Shown piece by piece: positions 1 to 8,703 of a stretch of 52,204 nucleotides of DNA. Source of the DNA: Bacteroidaceae bacterium (GTDB lineage: Bacteria > Bacteroidota > Bacteroidia > Bacteroidales > Bacteroidaceae). The translations under genes and the position numbers were made by a program. Positions within the stretch are counted from its first letter, which is position 1. The number at the start of each line of letters is the position of its first letter. The stretch is from assembly GCA_017940605.1 (NCBI GenBank), contig JAGAYF010000029.1, forward strand, positions 1 to 52,204, read 5' to 3'. The notes beneath the pieces were generated by a model. It had not been told where the DNA came from. It ran no database searches and saw only the letters and a program-made list of their open reading frames with translations.

Positions 1-636
1 GGAAATAATGATGGAATGTGAGTTGGGCATCACAATCGGACCGCCTACCGAAAGCGAATAACCAGTCGACCCCGTTGGGGTACTTAAAATTAATCCATCG
101 CTTTGGTAGGTATTGAGATATGTATTGTCCACTGATACTTGAATCCCTATCATAGATGAATTGTCATGCTTGAGTATGGCTATTTCATTCAAGGCGTAGA
201 GGGATATACTGAGCCTTCTGCGAGGTGAGGCGACTCGTAGCACACTTCGTTTCTCAATGGAATACTTACCATGCGCCAATCCTTCAATAAGACTTTCTAT
301 TTCTTCGGGAGTGTTGTCGGCCAAAAAGCCTAAACGTCCCGTGTTGATGCCTATGATGGGAATGCCTTTGCTCCCTACTGCGGCTGCACTTTTAAGAAAA
401 GTTCCATCGCCACCAATGCTGATGACAAAATCGGCCGAGAAATCAGAGTTGTTAAATGTCTCGTCGGGCAGGAATTCCTTTGGCAGGGATTTTCTGATGA
501 ATTGAAAAAACGTATGTTCTATGGAGATGTAGGCTGCAGACGCACGCAATGCTTGAAGAACGCGGACCAAGTTGGCTGATTTTTCAAGTTGGTATGTGTT
601 GCCGAATATGGCAAACCTTGTGGCTGCTCCTTTCAT
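1..636 (-). CDS. nadK: NAD kinase, 3' part beyond the window
   Basis: The reverse strand reads from an ATG at 636 for 212 codons to the window edge with no stop, so the C-terminal part (roughly 80 residues of a usual ~290) is missing. The protein starts MKGAATRFAIFGN and carries the kinase motif GGDGT at residues 75-79, followed by the loop PIIGINTGRLGFL and the NEIAIL and SDGLILSTPTGSTGYS segments typical of ATP/polyphosphate NAD kinases. It phosphorylates NAD to NADP in the cytoplasm. It is divergent from pdxJ, and a good Bacteroidetes promoter lies about 70 bp upstream of the start. The assignment is secure from motifs; only the truncation by the window is unusual. Confidence 0.95.
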   Translation of the reverse strand, partial: MKGAATRFAIFGNTYQLEKSANLVRVLQALRASAAYISIEHTFFQFIRKSLPKEFLPDETFNNSDFSADFVISIGGDGTFLKSAAAVGSKGIPIIGINTGRLGFLADNTPEEIESLIEGLAHGKYSIEKRSVLRVASPRRRLSISLYALNEIAILKHDNSSMIGIQVSVDNTYLNTYQSDGLILSTPTGSTGYSLSVGGPIVMPNSHSIIIS

Positions 637-703
637 GTGATTCTTTTTTATGGTATGCGGACTATGAAAAAAGAAAAAATAGTAATTTTGCAATTGAGTA
701 GGG

Positions 704-734
704 CAAAATTAGTGCAAAAGTACCAACAGACAAA
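704..734 (-). promoter_or_regulatory. Bacteroidetes-type promoter for nadK
   Basis: On the minus strand, TTTG (731-734) is followed after exactly 19 nt by TAATTTTG (704-711). This matches the primary sigma factor consensus TTTG-N19-21-TAnnTTTG. Transcription would start near 697, leaving a leader of about 60 nt before the nadK ATG at 636. A second minus-strand match to the -7 box, TACTTTTG, overlaps just upstream. Confidence 0.7.
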
Positions 735-813
735 GTAAAATTTGTGTTTTTTGTCTGTTTGAATAAAAGTTCTTTCTTTGTTCCTATAATTTTATCGGAT
801 AGTAATAGAAGTA

Positions 814-1527
814 ATGACCAGGCTAAGTGTAAACATTAATAAAATTGCAACATTGCGCAATGCCCGTGGGGGCAATAATCCCAACGTCCTCCAAGTTGCA
901 TTGGATTGTGAACGTTTTGGAGCGCAAGGGATCACAGTTCATCCGCGACCCGATGAAAGACATATTCGCTACCAGGATGTCTTGGATTTGAAACCCGCCC
1001 TGACGACGGAATTTAATATTGAAGGTTATCCCATCCAAAGCTTTATGGATTTGGTGGTAAAGGTACATCCTGCCCAAGTGACACTTGTACCCGATGCGCC
1101 CGACCAAATAACGTCCAATCATGGATGGGATACCAAGACTTATCAGGAAATGTTGCGAAATTTAGTCGCAGTATTTAAAACGAATGGCATTCGGACATCA
1201 TTATTTATTGATCCTAAAATAGAAATGGTGGATTGTGCAGCCGAGGCAGGTGCCGATAGGGTGGAATTATATACAGCCCCCTATGCGGAAATGTATGTAC
1301 AAAACAAAGAAAAAGCCATAGAATCGTATGTATTGGCCGCTGAGGAAGCCAAAAAGGTAGGCTTGGGATTGAATGCAGGCCATGATTTGAGTTTAGAGAA
1401 TTTGCAATATTTCCATCAATGCATTCCATGGCTCGATGAAGTGAGCATTGGGCATGCCTTGGTGTGTGATGCATTGTATATGGGATTGGAAACGACGATC
1501 AAGTCATATTTGGACTGCTTACAATAA
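814..1527 (+). CDS. pdxJ: Pyridoxine 5'-phosphate synthase
   Basis: This 237-residue TIM-barrel enzyme condenses 1-deoxy-D-xylulose 5-phosphate with 3-amino-2-oxopropyl phosphate to make pyridoxine 5'-phosphate in the DXP-dependent vitamin B6 pathway. The N-terminus [20 protein letters not shown], the [12 protein letters not shown] loop, [39 protein letters not shown] and EVSIGHAL are all hallmark PdxJ segments, and the length is typical. It opens a rightward run (pdxJ, DJ-1 protein, ispD, recG) with gaps of 10-13 bp, so the four are probably co-transcribed. I see no clean -33/-7 pair immediately upstream on this strand. Confidence 0.97.
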   Translation: MTRLSVNINKIATLRNARGGNNPNVLQVALDCERFGAQGITVHPRPDERHIRYQDVLDLKPALTTEFNIEGYPIQSFMDLVVKVHPAQVTLVPDAPDQITSNHGWDTKTYQEMLRNLVAVFKTNGIRTSLFIDPKIEMVDCAAEAGADRVELYTAPYAEMYVQNKEKAIESYVLAAEEAKKVGLGLNAGHDLSLENLQYFHQCIPWLDEVSIGHALVCDALYMGLETTIKSYLDCLQ

Positions 1528-1540
1528 ATGATGAATAGGA

Positions 1541-2110
1541 ATGGAAACAAATGAAAAATATGAAGTAGCCCTATTGTTGGCTGACGGATTCGAAGAAGTG
1601 GAGGCAACGTCCGTTATTGTTTTTGTCCGTCACTCAGGAATTAGTTTGGTAACGGTATCTGTTACAGGAAACCATCGGGTTGTTGGCGCGCATGGCGTTC
1701 CCTTTACGGCAGATGCCTTGCTGAATGAGGTCGATTTTTCTTCCATTCAGATGTTGGTCATGCCTGGTGGTATACCTGGTGCAGATAATTTGTCTAAAAG
1801 CAAGGACGTGAACCGTATAGTAAAACAGTTTTATGACCAAGGCAAATGGATTGCAGCCATCTGTGCTGCTCCCTTGGTGTTAGGAAAATTGGGCTTGCTC
1901 AAGGGAAAGCGAATTACATGCTATCCTGGCTTTGAATCCTACATGGAAGGTGCAGAAATCATAGGGGAAAACTCTGTGGTTGATGGAAAACTGATTACGG
2001 CCAATGGCCCAGCTTCGGGAATGTATTTCGGATACAATATTGTGGCTCAATTACGCGATGAGAAGACGGCACGCGAAATGGCCAATGGCATGATGGTAAA
2101 TTATTTTTGA
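1541..2110 (+). CDS. DJ-1/PfpI family protein
   Basis: This is a 189-residue flavodoxin-like protein of the DJ-1/ThiJ/PfpI superfamily (YajL-like). Visible features are the conserved acidic residue in LLADGFEEVEA (E18/E19), the MLVMPGGIPGADNL loop, and the nucleophile-elbow cysteine C108 in WIAAICAAP. TANGPAS follows near the C-terminus. Family members are linked to protection from oxidative or glycation damage, or to chaperone-like activity; older annotations as a thiazole monophosphate synthesis enzyme are unreliable. The gene sits 13 bp after pdxJ and 10 bp before ispD, so it is likely in their transcription unit. The exact substrate cannot be read from the sequence. Confidence 0.9.
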   Translation: METNEKYEVALLLADGFEEVEATSVIVFVRHSGISLVTVSVTGNHRVVGAHGVPFTADALLNEVDFSSIQMLVMPGGIPGADNLSKSKDVNRIVKQFYDQGKWIAAICAAPLVLGKLGLLKGKRITCYPGFESYMEGAEIIGENSVVDGKLITANGPASGMYFGYNIVAQLRDEKTAREMANGMMVNYF

Positions 2111-2120
2111 CGTATTCTGA

Positions 2121-2795
2121 ATGGATTGGCTGATTATTGTCGCCGGTGGCAGCGGAAAACGTATGGGAAATCATCTTCCTAAGCAGTTTATGGAAATAGG
2201 AGGCAAGCCCATATTGATGCATACCTTGGAGCGTCTGCATTCCAGCCAGCCCCATGCCCGAATGATACTGGTTCTGCCTCAGCAATATTATTCGTTGTGG
2301 CAGGGATTATGTAAGGAACATTCATTCAAGCTGACTTTACATATCGTTTTTGGAGGCGAGACACGTTTTCATTCTGTTAAAAATGGACTGTCCGTCATTC
2401 CAGAAGGTGAAGATGGAGTAGTGGGAGTGCATGACGGTGTGCGTCCTTTTGTCAGTGCTGAGGTTATTGCCGATTGCATGGCAGCTGCACGCAAGACAGG
2501 GGCGGCATTGCCTGCTGTAAAACCCGTTGAGTCTGTCCGCATACAGCAAGATGGCGACGTGACAGTGCCTTTCAATCGTGACAAATGTCTTCTGGTGCAG
2601 ACACCTCAATGCTTTTCCGTCCGTTTGTTGCGTTGTGCATATCAGCAAGATTACATTCCTGATTTCACGGATGATGCTTCCGTTGTTGAAGCCTTGGGAC
2701 ATCAAGTGACAATAGTAGATGGAAATAGGGAAAATATCAAATTAACCAATCCTTCAGATTTGTTGTGGGCTGATGTTTTGTTGAAAAACAGTTAG
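2121..2795 (+). CDS. ispD: 2-C-methyl-D-erythritol 4-phosphate cytidylyltransferase
   Basis: This 224-residue enzyme transfers CMP to 2-C-methyl-D-erythritol 4-phosphate, the third step of the MEP isoprenoid pathway. The nucleotide-binding start VAGGSGKRMGNHLPKQFMEI, then GGETRFHSVKNGL, VGVHDGVRPFV, LVQTPQCF, FTDDASVVE and ENIKLTNPSD are all diagnostic of IspD. The length is normal. It lies between the DJ-1 gene (10-bp gap) and recG (11-bp gap). The next-but-one enzyme of the same pathway, IspF, is encoded separately at 21255-21737, so the MEP genes are not clustered. Confidence 0.97.
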   Translation: MDWLIIVAGGSGKRMGNHLPKQFMEIGGKPILMHTLERLHSSQPHARMILVLPQQYYSLWQGLCKEHSFKLTLHIVFGGETRFHSVKNGLSVIPEGEDGVVGVHDGVRPFVSAEVIADCMAAARKTGAALPAVKPVESVRIQQDGDVTVPFNRDKCLLVQTPQCFSVRLLRCAYQQDYIPDFTDDASVVEALGHQVTIVDGNRENIKLTNPSDLLWADVLLKNS

Positions 2796-2806
2796 GACTC
2801 TCAAAT

Positions 2807-4912
2807 ATGTATGACGTACTTTCCCAAGATGTTAAATATTTGAAAGGCGTTGGCCCTAAGCGTTCTGTCTTGCTGAAAAATGAGGCAGGAATAAGTTCCC
2901 TGCATGACCTGCTGTATTATTTACCTTACAAATATATTGACCGCAGTCACATCTATAAAATCAGCGAAGTGCAGGACGGAATGGCAAATATCCAAATTAT
3001 TGCCCAGATAAAGACCATCTATGAGAATGGCCGTGGGCGCAAGAGACGGTTGGAGGCCCTTGTTGATGATGGAACGGGTGTGTTGCGCTTGGTATGGTTC
3101 AATGGAATAAACTACATACATAAACGTTTGGAAATTAATAAACCCTATCTAATTTTTGGAAAACCTACGGAGTTCAACCATGAGGTGAATATTGCGCAAC
3201 CCGAGATGACCCTTCTTACTTCTTCTGTCGAGATAGACACCATGGCACGCTTGCGTCCCGTGTATAGTCTGACGGAAAGCATGCGCAATGCAGGAATAAC
3301 ATCTTCGGTGATAGAACAACTGGTAGCCAATGTCTTTGAAAAATTAGATACATTCAAGATTCCGGAAACCTTGCCCGAGTATTTCAGGAAGAAATACTCC
3401 TTGATGGACATTGAAAAAGCCCTGCACATTATCCATTTTCCTGAGAATACGGAAGTGTTGCCTGAGGCGGAACGTCGACTAAAGTTTGAAGAATTGTTCT
3501 ATGTACAGTTGGAAATATTGAATTATGCCAATCAACGTACTCGCAAATACGAAGGTTTTGTCTTTTCCAGGATAGGTGATCACTTCATAAAATTCTATCA
3601 TGAATCATTGCCATTCGATTTGACCAATGCACAGAAGCGTGTTATTCGGGAAATACGCAAGGATTTGGGCAGCGGCCGGCAAATGAACCGCTTGTTGCAG
3701 GGTGATGTGGGTAGTGGAAAGACCATCGTGGCACTTATGACCATGTTGATAGCCATAGACAATGGCTATCAAGCATGCATCATGGCTCCTACGGAGATAC
3801 TTTCCGAGCAACATTACTACAATGTGTCTCGCATGTTGAGCATGTTGAATGTAAGGGTCGAATTATTGACAGGTGCAGTGATAGGCAAGCGTAGGAAACA
3901 GATATTGGAGGACGTTGCCAATGGTGAAATTGATATTCTTGTTGGGACACATGCCTTGTTGGGCGATATCGTAAATTTTAAGAACTTAGGCATGGCCATC
4001 ATTGATGAACAACATCGTTTTGGTGTGGAACAGCGGGCCAAGTTGTGGAAAAAGAACACCAATCCACCTCATATCTTAGTTATGACGGCGACACCAATTC
4101 CTCGTACATTGGCCATGACGGTGTACGGCGATCTGAGTGTTTCGGTCATTGATGAACTGCCTCCTGGGAGAAAGGCCGTTCAGACATTGCATTTCTATGA
4201 AGAGAACAAGGAAAAATTAATCCAGTTGGTCCGTTCTGAGATAGCATCTGGCCGCCAAGTATACTTTGTCTATCCTCTTATTGAGGAAAGTGAAAAGGCC
4301 GATATGAAAGACTTGGAGAATGGATATGAACAGATATGTCAGTTGTTTGCCGATATGAATGTGGGAAAGCTCCATGGCCGCATGAAGGATGATGAGAAGA
4401 ATACGGTAATGGAACTTTTCAAGGATCATCAGCTGGATATCCTTGTTTCCACAACGGTTATAGAAGTAGGAGTGGATGTTCCTAACGCCTCAGTCATGGT
4501 CATCGTCAATGCCAATCGTTTTGGTTTGGCTCAGTTGCACCAATTGCGCGGCAGGGTGGGGCGCGGGGCAGAGCAGTCTTTCTGTATCCTGCTGACTGGA
4601 TATAAACTTTCTGAAGTAGCTCGGCGAAGGTTGGAAATTATGGTGGATAGTACCGACGGTTTTTTCATTGCAGAGGAAGATTTGAAGTTGCGTGGTCCGG
4701 GTGTGTTGGAAGGAACTCAGCAAAGTGGGGTTATTTTTGAACTGAAATTGGCCAATGTCATCAAGGATAATGATTTGTTGGTTGAGGCACGCACGGCGGC
4801 GCAGGAGTTGTTGCTGAGTGATCCCGAAAAACAGAATTCCATCAACGATATTATATGGCAGCAGTTGGCCGAAAAGAAGAAAAATAAAGTTAATTTGTCC
4901 AATATTTCATGA
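2807..4912 (+). CDS. recG: ATP-dependent DNA helicase RecG
   Basis: This 701-residue superfamily 2 helicase regresses stalled replication forks and processes Holliday junctions. The N-terminal wedge/OB domain (LKGVGPKRSVLLKNEAGI, LRLVWFN) comes first. The helicase core follows, with Walker A GDVGSGKT at about residue 299, the DEQHRFG box at about residue 400, TATPIPRTLAM, then STTVIEVGVDVPNA and QLRGRVGRG in the second RecA-like lobe. It ends with the RecG-type C-terminus (EEDLKLRGPGVLEGTQQSG). The length fits the family. It is the last gene of the pdxJ run; the next gene has its own promoter about 30 bp after the recG stop. Confidence 0.98.
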   Translation: MYDVLSQDVKYLKGVGPKRSVLLKNEAGISSLHDLLYYLPYKYIDRSHIYKISEVQDGMANIQIIAQIKTIYENGRGRKRRLEALVDDGTGVLRLVWFNGINYIHKRLEINKPYLIFGKPTEFNHEVNIAQPEMTLLTSSVEIDTMARLRPVYSLTESMRNAGITSSVIEQLVANVFEKLDTFKIPETLPEYFRKKYSLMDIEKALHIIHFPENTEVLPEAERRLKFEELFYVQLEILNYANQRTRKYEGFVFSRIGDHFIKFYHESLPFDLTNAQKRVIREIRKDLGSGRQMNRLLQGDVGSGKTIVALMTMLIAIDNGYQACIMAPTEILSEQHYYNVSRMLSMLNVRVELLTGAVIGKRRKQILEDVANGEIDILVGTHALLGDIVNFKNLGMAIIDEQHRFGVEQRAKLWKKNTNPPHILVMTATPIPRTLAMTVYGDLSVSVIDELPPGRKAVQTLHFYEENKEKLIQLVRSEIASGRQVYFVYPLIEESEKADMKDLENGYEQICQLFADMNVGKLHGRMKDDEKNTVMELFKDHQLDILVSTTVIEVGVDVPNASVMVIVNANRFGLAQLHQLRGRVGRGAEQSFCILLTGYKLSEVARRRLEIMVDSTDGFFIAEEDLKLRGPGVLEGTQQSGVIFELKLANVIKDNDLLVEARTAAQELLLSDPEKQNSINDIIWQQLAEKKKNKVNLSNIS

Positions 4913-4939
4913 AAAAATGGCTGAAATGTGCCAATTTGC

Positions 4940-4970
4940 TTTGTGGACTGAACAATATTATGTATATTTG
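4940..4970 (+). promoter_or_regulatory. Bacteroidetes-type promoter for the M23/LysM gene
   Basis: TTTG at 4940-4943 and TATATTTG at 4963-4970 are separated by 19 nt, a consensus match to TTTG-N19-TAnnTTTG. The predicted start site near 4977 gives a leader of about 34 nt to the ATG at 5011, separating this gene from the recG unit. Confidence 0.7.
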
Positions 4971-5010
4971 CAACGTTAACTCATAGAAGTGAGTAAAATT
5001 TTTACGCAAG

Positions 5011-5943
5011 ATGAAGCACAATATACTAAAAATAGGAATACTTTTGTTTTCAGGTCTGTTCTCTTTTCAGGGCATGGATGCCCAAGATTTGATGGCGGCC
5101 CAAGCTCCTGTTGACAGACAGCTGAAAGCAGTAGATTCCGTCTCTTTACAGAGGGCTATCAAGCGGGAGCTTTCCGTGACAGTCTCCGATTTGTACCCAA
5201 CTTGGACCAATGATTACGTCAATGCATATAAGGATATGGCGAAACCCACTGATTTCAAGATCTCCTTGCAGGGCTTTTCCATGCCTACCCCTAGTCGTCA
5301 GATCACTTCACGCTATGGTTATCGTTCATCTTTCCGACGCAATCATTACGGTCTCGACATAAAAGTGTACACAGGCGATACCATTTATGCAGCTTTCGAT
5401 GGAAAAGCCAGGATAGTAAGCTATGAACGACGTGGATACGGATATTACATCGTTTTACGTCATCCCAATGGTTTGGAAACGGTTTATGGACATTTGTCCA
5501 AGCAACTGATTGCAGAGAACGATATAGTCAAGTCAGGCGATCCCATTGGTCTGGGAGGAAGTACGGGACGTTCTACAGGGTCACACCTGCATTTTGAGAC
5601 ACGTTTCCTGGGTGAACCCATCAATCCCGAATTACTTTTCGACTTTCCCAATCAAGATGTCACCAATGATTATTATGTGTACCACAACAGCCGTGGTGTA
5701 GAAAATTTCCAATGGGCCAATGCGGCTGAAGCGGCTAACTCATCCAACAACAGTCAAGCCAATTCCTCAAGGAAGTCAATTTCCTTGGCATCATCAAAAC
5801 CTGTTTACCATAAGGTAAGGAAAGGAGATACATTATTCTCCATCGCCAAGAAGAATTCCATCACCGTTGACCAGTTGTGTGCCTTGAATGGCATCAAGAA
5901 GAAGTCTACGTTGCGTGCAGGGCAGATATTAAAGTGTAGGTAA
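5011..5943 (+). CDS. M23 (LytM) peptidase with C-terminal LysM domain
   Basis: This 310-residue exported protein probably cuts peptidoglycan cross-bridges or activates other wall hydrolases. An N-terminal signal segment (LLFSGLFSFQGMDAQ) ends near residue 25. The M23 domain spans about 95-215 and has the zinc ligands H112 and D116 (HYGLDIK) and H194 (SHLHFE), plus H161 and H192, so it looks catalytically intact. A LysM domain at about 265-310 (HKVRKGDTLFSIAKK ... LRAGQILK) would anchor it to glycan. A serine/asparagine-rich linker (about 240-260) joins the two. It is transcribed from its own promoter and followed by a hairpin terminator at 6025-6058. Confidence 0.93.
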   Translation: MKHNILKIGILLFSGLFSFQGMDAQDLMAAQAPVDRQLKAVDSVSLQRAIKRELSVTVSDLYPTWTNDYVNAYKDMAKPTDFKISLQGFSMPTPSRQITSRYGYRSSFRRNHYGLDIKVYTGDTIYAAFDGKARIVSYERRGYGYYIVLRHPNGLETVYGHLSKQLIAENDIVKSGDPIGLGGSTGRSTGSHLHFETRFLGEPINPELLFDFPNQDVTNDYYVYHNSRGVENFQWANAAEAANSSNNSQANSSRKSISLASSKPVYHKVRKGDTLFSIAKKNSITVDQLCALNGIKKKSTLRAGQILKCR

Positions 5944-6024
5944 ATATTGTTTTCCTGCAATTGGCCAGGGCAATAGTTGAATCGTTTCGACCTTAATTAA
6001 TAATTTTTTCATAATGAATTTTGG

Positions 6025-6058
6025 TAACCACACTGTTTTTATGGTGTGGTTATTTTTT
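6025..6058 (+). terminator. Intrinsic terminator after the M23/LysM gene
   Basis: TAACCACAC (6025-6033) pairs perfectly with GTGTGGTTA (6044-6052) around a 10-nt loop, followed by six T (6053-6058). Confidence 0.8.
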
Positions 6059-6227
6059 GTTTCTTATTTTTCCTATAAATGGGTATGGTAGGGTATAAGC
6101 ATGATTACATTGTCAGAATTATATCTCCATAGGGGTGGAAGATTCAATTATTCCGTAATGTATTAGAGAACAAGTATTATTAATATCTATTCTATGGACA
6201 AAGACGGACAGGACTTTTTATCATCTT

Positions 6228-6286
6228 AACCCAAATTGGTCATTAAAAACTTCGCTAGTGTACTTTTCTAATGACCGATTTGGGTT
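6228..6286. repeat. 18-bp inverted repeat at the edge of the restriction-modification cassette
   Basis: The arms 6228-6245 and 6269-6286 match at 17 of 18 positions around a 23-nt centre. An inner AAAA/TTTT pair could extend the stem. No T-run follows, so it is a weak terminator candidate. It lies in the 507-bp gene-free stretch 5944-6450, which otherwise holds the M23 terminator and a weak imperfect hairpin at about 6329-6367 (TCATCTAATC with GATAAGATGA). It may mark the cassette boundary or be an end of a decayed element; function unknown. Confidence 0.6.
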
Positions 6287-6450
6287 TATAGTCACAATGG
6301 TTGGCAGGTGGTATCATTGGTTTTGCCATCATCTAATCTTGTAATCAATCTTGATAAGATGATTATTTGATTCCCCTGATATCAATTAGGAACTCAATCT
6401 TAACAATTATCAATTAAGGTCAGTAAGTATAGTATAGCTTTGTTGTATTG

Positions 6451-7257
6451 CTACACCACCCTTATTGCTTCTTCATAAAGTTTTGGTATATCTTTAGTTT
6501 TGATACGGAATTTTGTCCCGTGATTATGGCCTGTTCGTGCATCGAAATCAACATATACAACACCCTGTTCTATAGCTTCAATGAACTTTTCTTTATCAAC
6601 GTTCTTTAGCATAAGAACATTGTTGTAATGAAAATATTGATTTCCACCCTCGCGCTTGCTTTCGGCCTGAACAAAGAAACAATTGATGAGTTTTGTGCCA
6701 ACCTTTGTATATAAATCGTTAAAGCCCCAGTAAGGCAGAATTGGTAATGCTCCTAACCCAACTTTCTTGTTTACTAACTTAAGCCATCCTCCATGGACAG
6801 ATTTGTCACATTTACTGCTGTCAAATAATACTTCAACTCGCTCATCCTTGCGATTAACATTCACTTTAAAGCCTCTGTCTGTATATGTAAGTGCATTTAG
6901 TGTCGCACGGAAAGATATTTCATCCTTAGGATATTCAATTCCTGCTTTTGAATGAGTCCAGCCGTATTTAGGCAGTAGCATATTAGGGACTAATTTTGCT
7001 GCTCGTGGCGACGGTTCCTGATGACACAGCGTCACAAGAGAGGATGTTTCAGCACGTTGTGCTTTCAGTTCCCATTCGGCAGCATTAGGGATTGGAAGGT
7101 TGTTTTCAGGAATACCAAGGAGGTCTTCAAGAAGATTACCTACAGAGCCATCGTTCTTTTTGCGTTTAGGAGGACATTTTATCCATCCTTTAGCTTCTAT
7201 CTCTTTGAACTTTACAATAAGTTCTTCCTTGCTGATAAGCTTCAGTGTAGTTGCCAT
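6451..7257 (-). CDS. Type II restriction endonuclease, MvaI/BcnI family
   Basis: This 268-residue protein resembles the MvaI/BcnI endonuclease family, monomeric type II enzymes that cut CCWGG (MvaI) or CCSGG (BcnI). The segment GSVGNLLEDLLGIPENN followed by AAEWELKAQR is the family signature; E63-x-K65 (ELK) is a plausible part of the metal-dependent active site. Its start lies 2 bp after the stop of the upstream methyltransferase, so both are read from one transcript with the protecting enzyme made first. The gene and its flanks are clearly AT-richer than the transporter and secretion genes to the right, consistent with horizontal acquisition. The exact target sequence cannot be read from the protein. 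Confidence 0.85.
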   Translation of the reverse strand: MATTLKLISKEELIVKFKEIEAKGWIKCPPKRKKNDGSVGNLLEDLLGIPENNLPIPNAAEWELKAQRAETSSLVTLCHQEPSPRAAKLVPNMLLPKYGWTHSKAGIEYPKDEISFRATLNALTYTDRGFKVNVNRKDERVEVLFDSSKCDKSVHGGWLKLVNKKVGLGALPILPYWGFNDLYTKVGTKLINCFFVQAESKREGGNQYFHYNNVLMLKNVDKEKFIEAIEQGVVYVDFDARTGHNHGTKFRIKTKDIPKLYEEAIRVV

Positions 7258-7259
7258 AT

Positions 7260-8033
7260 CTAAAACAAACCTAGTTGTGTGTATTCTTTTCTCTCTATTA
7301 TTTGAATTCCATTAATCCTAGCATTAGCTAGTTCGACGTATTTCTCGCTAATTTCAAAACCTATATATTCTCTTCCAAGGGCTTTTGCTGCAACAGCTGT
7401 AGTTCCACTTCCCATGAAAGGATCTAATACAATCTTGGCGTAAGTAGATTTTATTATTCTATCTATCAGAGCTACTGGGAAAGGAGCTGGATGTTCATTC
7501 TTCTGCTCCTGCATAAATTCCCAGATGTCTCCATAACCACTACTTTTAGGAATAAGTTTGAAATCTTTCTTGGGAATTAGATAGATAACTTCATAGGTCG
7601 GCAAGAAATAGCCAGGATTGAAATTTATTCCACCTTTACGCTTCCATATAATAATTTGGCGAACAGGGAAGTCTTGGACTATTTCATGTCTGTCTTGAAT
7701 TAAGCCACCTTGAACTCTCCATTTGTGATTGTAGAATATTGCACCGTCATCTTTGATGAGTCGATACATCTCTGTAAGACAATCCTTCTGCCATTTGCAG
7801 TATTCATCGTATGGCATATTGTCATCATAAGTAGCATAGCCATTGATGAGTGCTGCGTTAGACCATTTGCCGCCTCGACCATCTTTCATTCCATTTCCTG
7901 TTGAATTTTTTAGATTGTATGGAGGGGAGGTTACTATGAGATCAACGCACTTATCGGGAAGCTTGCGCATACCCTCAAGGCAATCGCAACATTGTATTGT
8001 ATTTATGTATTCTTTGATATTAACTTTGTCCAT
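7260..8033 (-). CDS. Type II DNA methyltransferase (SPPY class)
   Basis: This 257-residue beta-class methyltransferase has catalytic motif IV TSPPYN at residues 35-40 and the AdoMet-binding motif DPFMGSGT at residues 204-211 in the C-terminal half, followed by GREYIGFEISEKYVELA. SPPY occurs in N4-cytosine and in some N6-adenine enzymes. Pairing with an MvaI/BcnI-like nuclease, whose known partners are N4-cytosine methyltransferases, favours N4-methylcytosine (inference). It lies directly upstream of the nuclease with a 2-bp gap. I found no small helix-turn-helix controller (C protein) gene next to the pair. Confidence 0.9.
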   Translation of the reverse strand: MDKVNIKEYINTIQCCDCLEGMRKLPDKCVDLIVTSPPYNLKNSTGNGMKDGRGGKWSNAALINGYATYDDNMPYDEYCKWQKDCLTEMYRLIKDDGAIFYNHKWRVQGGLIQDRHEIVQDFPVRQIIIWKRKGGINFNPGYFLPTYEVIYLIPKKDFKLIPKSSGYGDIWEFMQEQKNEHPAPFPVALIDRIIKSTYAKIVLDPFMGSGTTAVAAKALGREYIGFEISEKYVELANARINGIQIIERKEYTQLGLF

Positions 8034-8472
8034 TTACTAAGTTCGAACTTTATTACTTTTGAGTACGAAGTTATATAATTTTATCGGATTATGTATGGAA
8101 TAACAAAGAAAACTGTTGCTCTTTCACGATTTTTATATTATTTGTAAACTCCAGTTATCTAAATTGATGCCTAAAAACTTCTATAATACGATATGTTGTG
8201 ATAGGCATACTTTTATCTTTCGTCAATAATAATCATGTTGCAATTTCTAAATGACTAAATCGGAAGATTGTCGTTGTTTTCCAAGAAGTGATAGAAATTA
8301 TTTTTGCTGTTTCTGTTAATGAAGATGATTGTTATATATGGAGTATGCAAATATTTAGAGTATTTTTATTTAATTGAATGTGGTCTGTGAGAGTAGTATA
8401 TAATGACGGTGTTTGACAAGTGTAATGGGAGAAGTTGAGGAGCTGCAGAGTGGCGTTGGAAAAAGTTGGTGT

Positions 8473-8520
8473 AAAAAACTCGGGGAGTTTTTTTAAAAAG
8501 TCCCCGAGTTTTTTAAAATT
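8473..8520. repeat. Palindromic repeat 'CTCGGGGA' family, copy 1
   Basis: ACTCGGGGA, a T/A run, then TCCCCGAGT form an interrupted palindrome, followed by a TTTTTTAAAATTA tail. The same core and tail recur at 42628-42675, and a variant occurs at 33901-33960, so this is a dispersed repeat. It also resembles a bidirectional terminator hairpin. Confidence 0.85.
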
Positions 8521-8623
8521 AGAGGAAGTAAGTTGAAACTTAGTCCTATTGTATAGATGGCATGGTGCTTGGTTTTGTGGAAGAGGACCTGCCATGGTTA
8601 AGAATGACAGGGTAGGGTTGAAC

Positions 8624-8663
8624 GTATGCGGGGCTTTTCGCTATGACGAAAAGCCCCGCATAC
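8624..8663 (-). terminator. 17-bp perfect hairpin downstream of the phosphate-ester transporter
   Basis: 8624-8640 (starting GTATGCGGGG) is perfectly complementary to 8647-8663 with a 6-nt loop CTATGA. It lies 40 bp after the stop of the minus-strand transporter gene. There is no T-run outside the stem, but TTTTCG falls inside it; it is a likely terminator. Confidence 0.7.
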
Positions 8664-8703
8664 TATTGTACTGCCGCTATGGGTTCAGTGCGGCCTGCGT
8701 TGG

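Larger units (their letters stand above)
8034..8703. other. AT-rich gene-free stretch upstream of the methyltransferase
   Basis: About 670 bp separate the methyltransferase from the transporter. The part up to about 8460 is AT-rich and must contain the methyltransferase promoter, but I could not find a consensus -33/-7 pair. The right part holds a palindromic repeat (8473-8520) and a strong hairpin (8624-8663). An 87-codon minus-strand frame here is composed partly of the repeat and is not supported as a gene. Confidence 0.7.

Noticed and set aside
683-690. TAATTTTG as a -7 box for pdxJ
   Set aside because: No TTTG at -33 spacing and it would give a leader of about 120 nt; evidence too thin to list.
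8332-8595. 87-codon minus-strand frame upstream of the restriction cassette, considered as a controller protein
   Set aside because: It contains the CTCGGGGA palindrome and no helix-turn-helix pattern.
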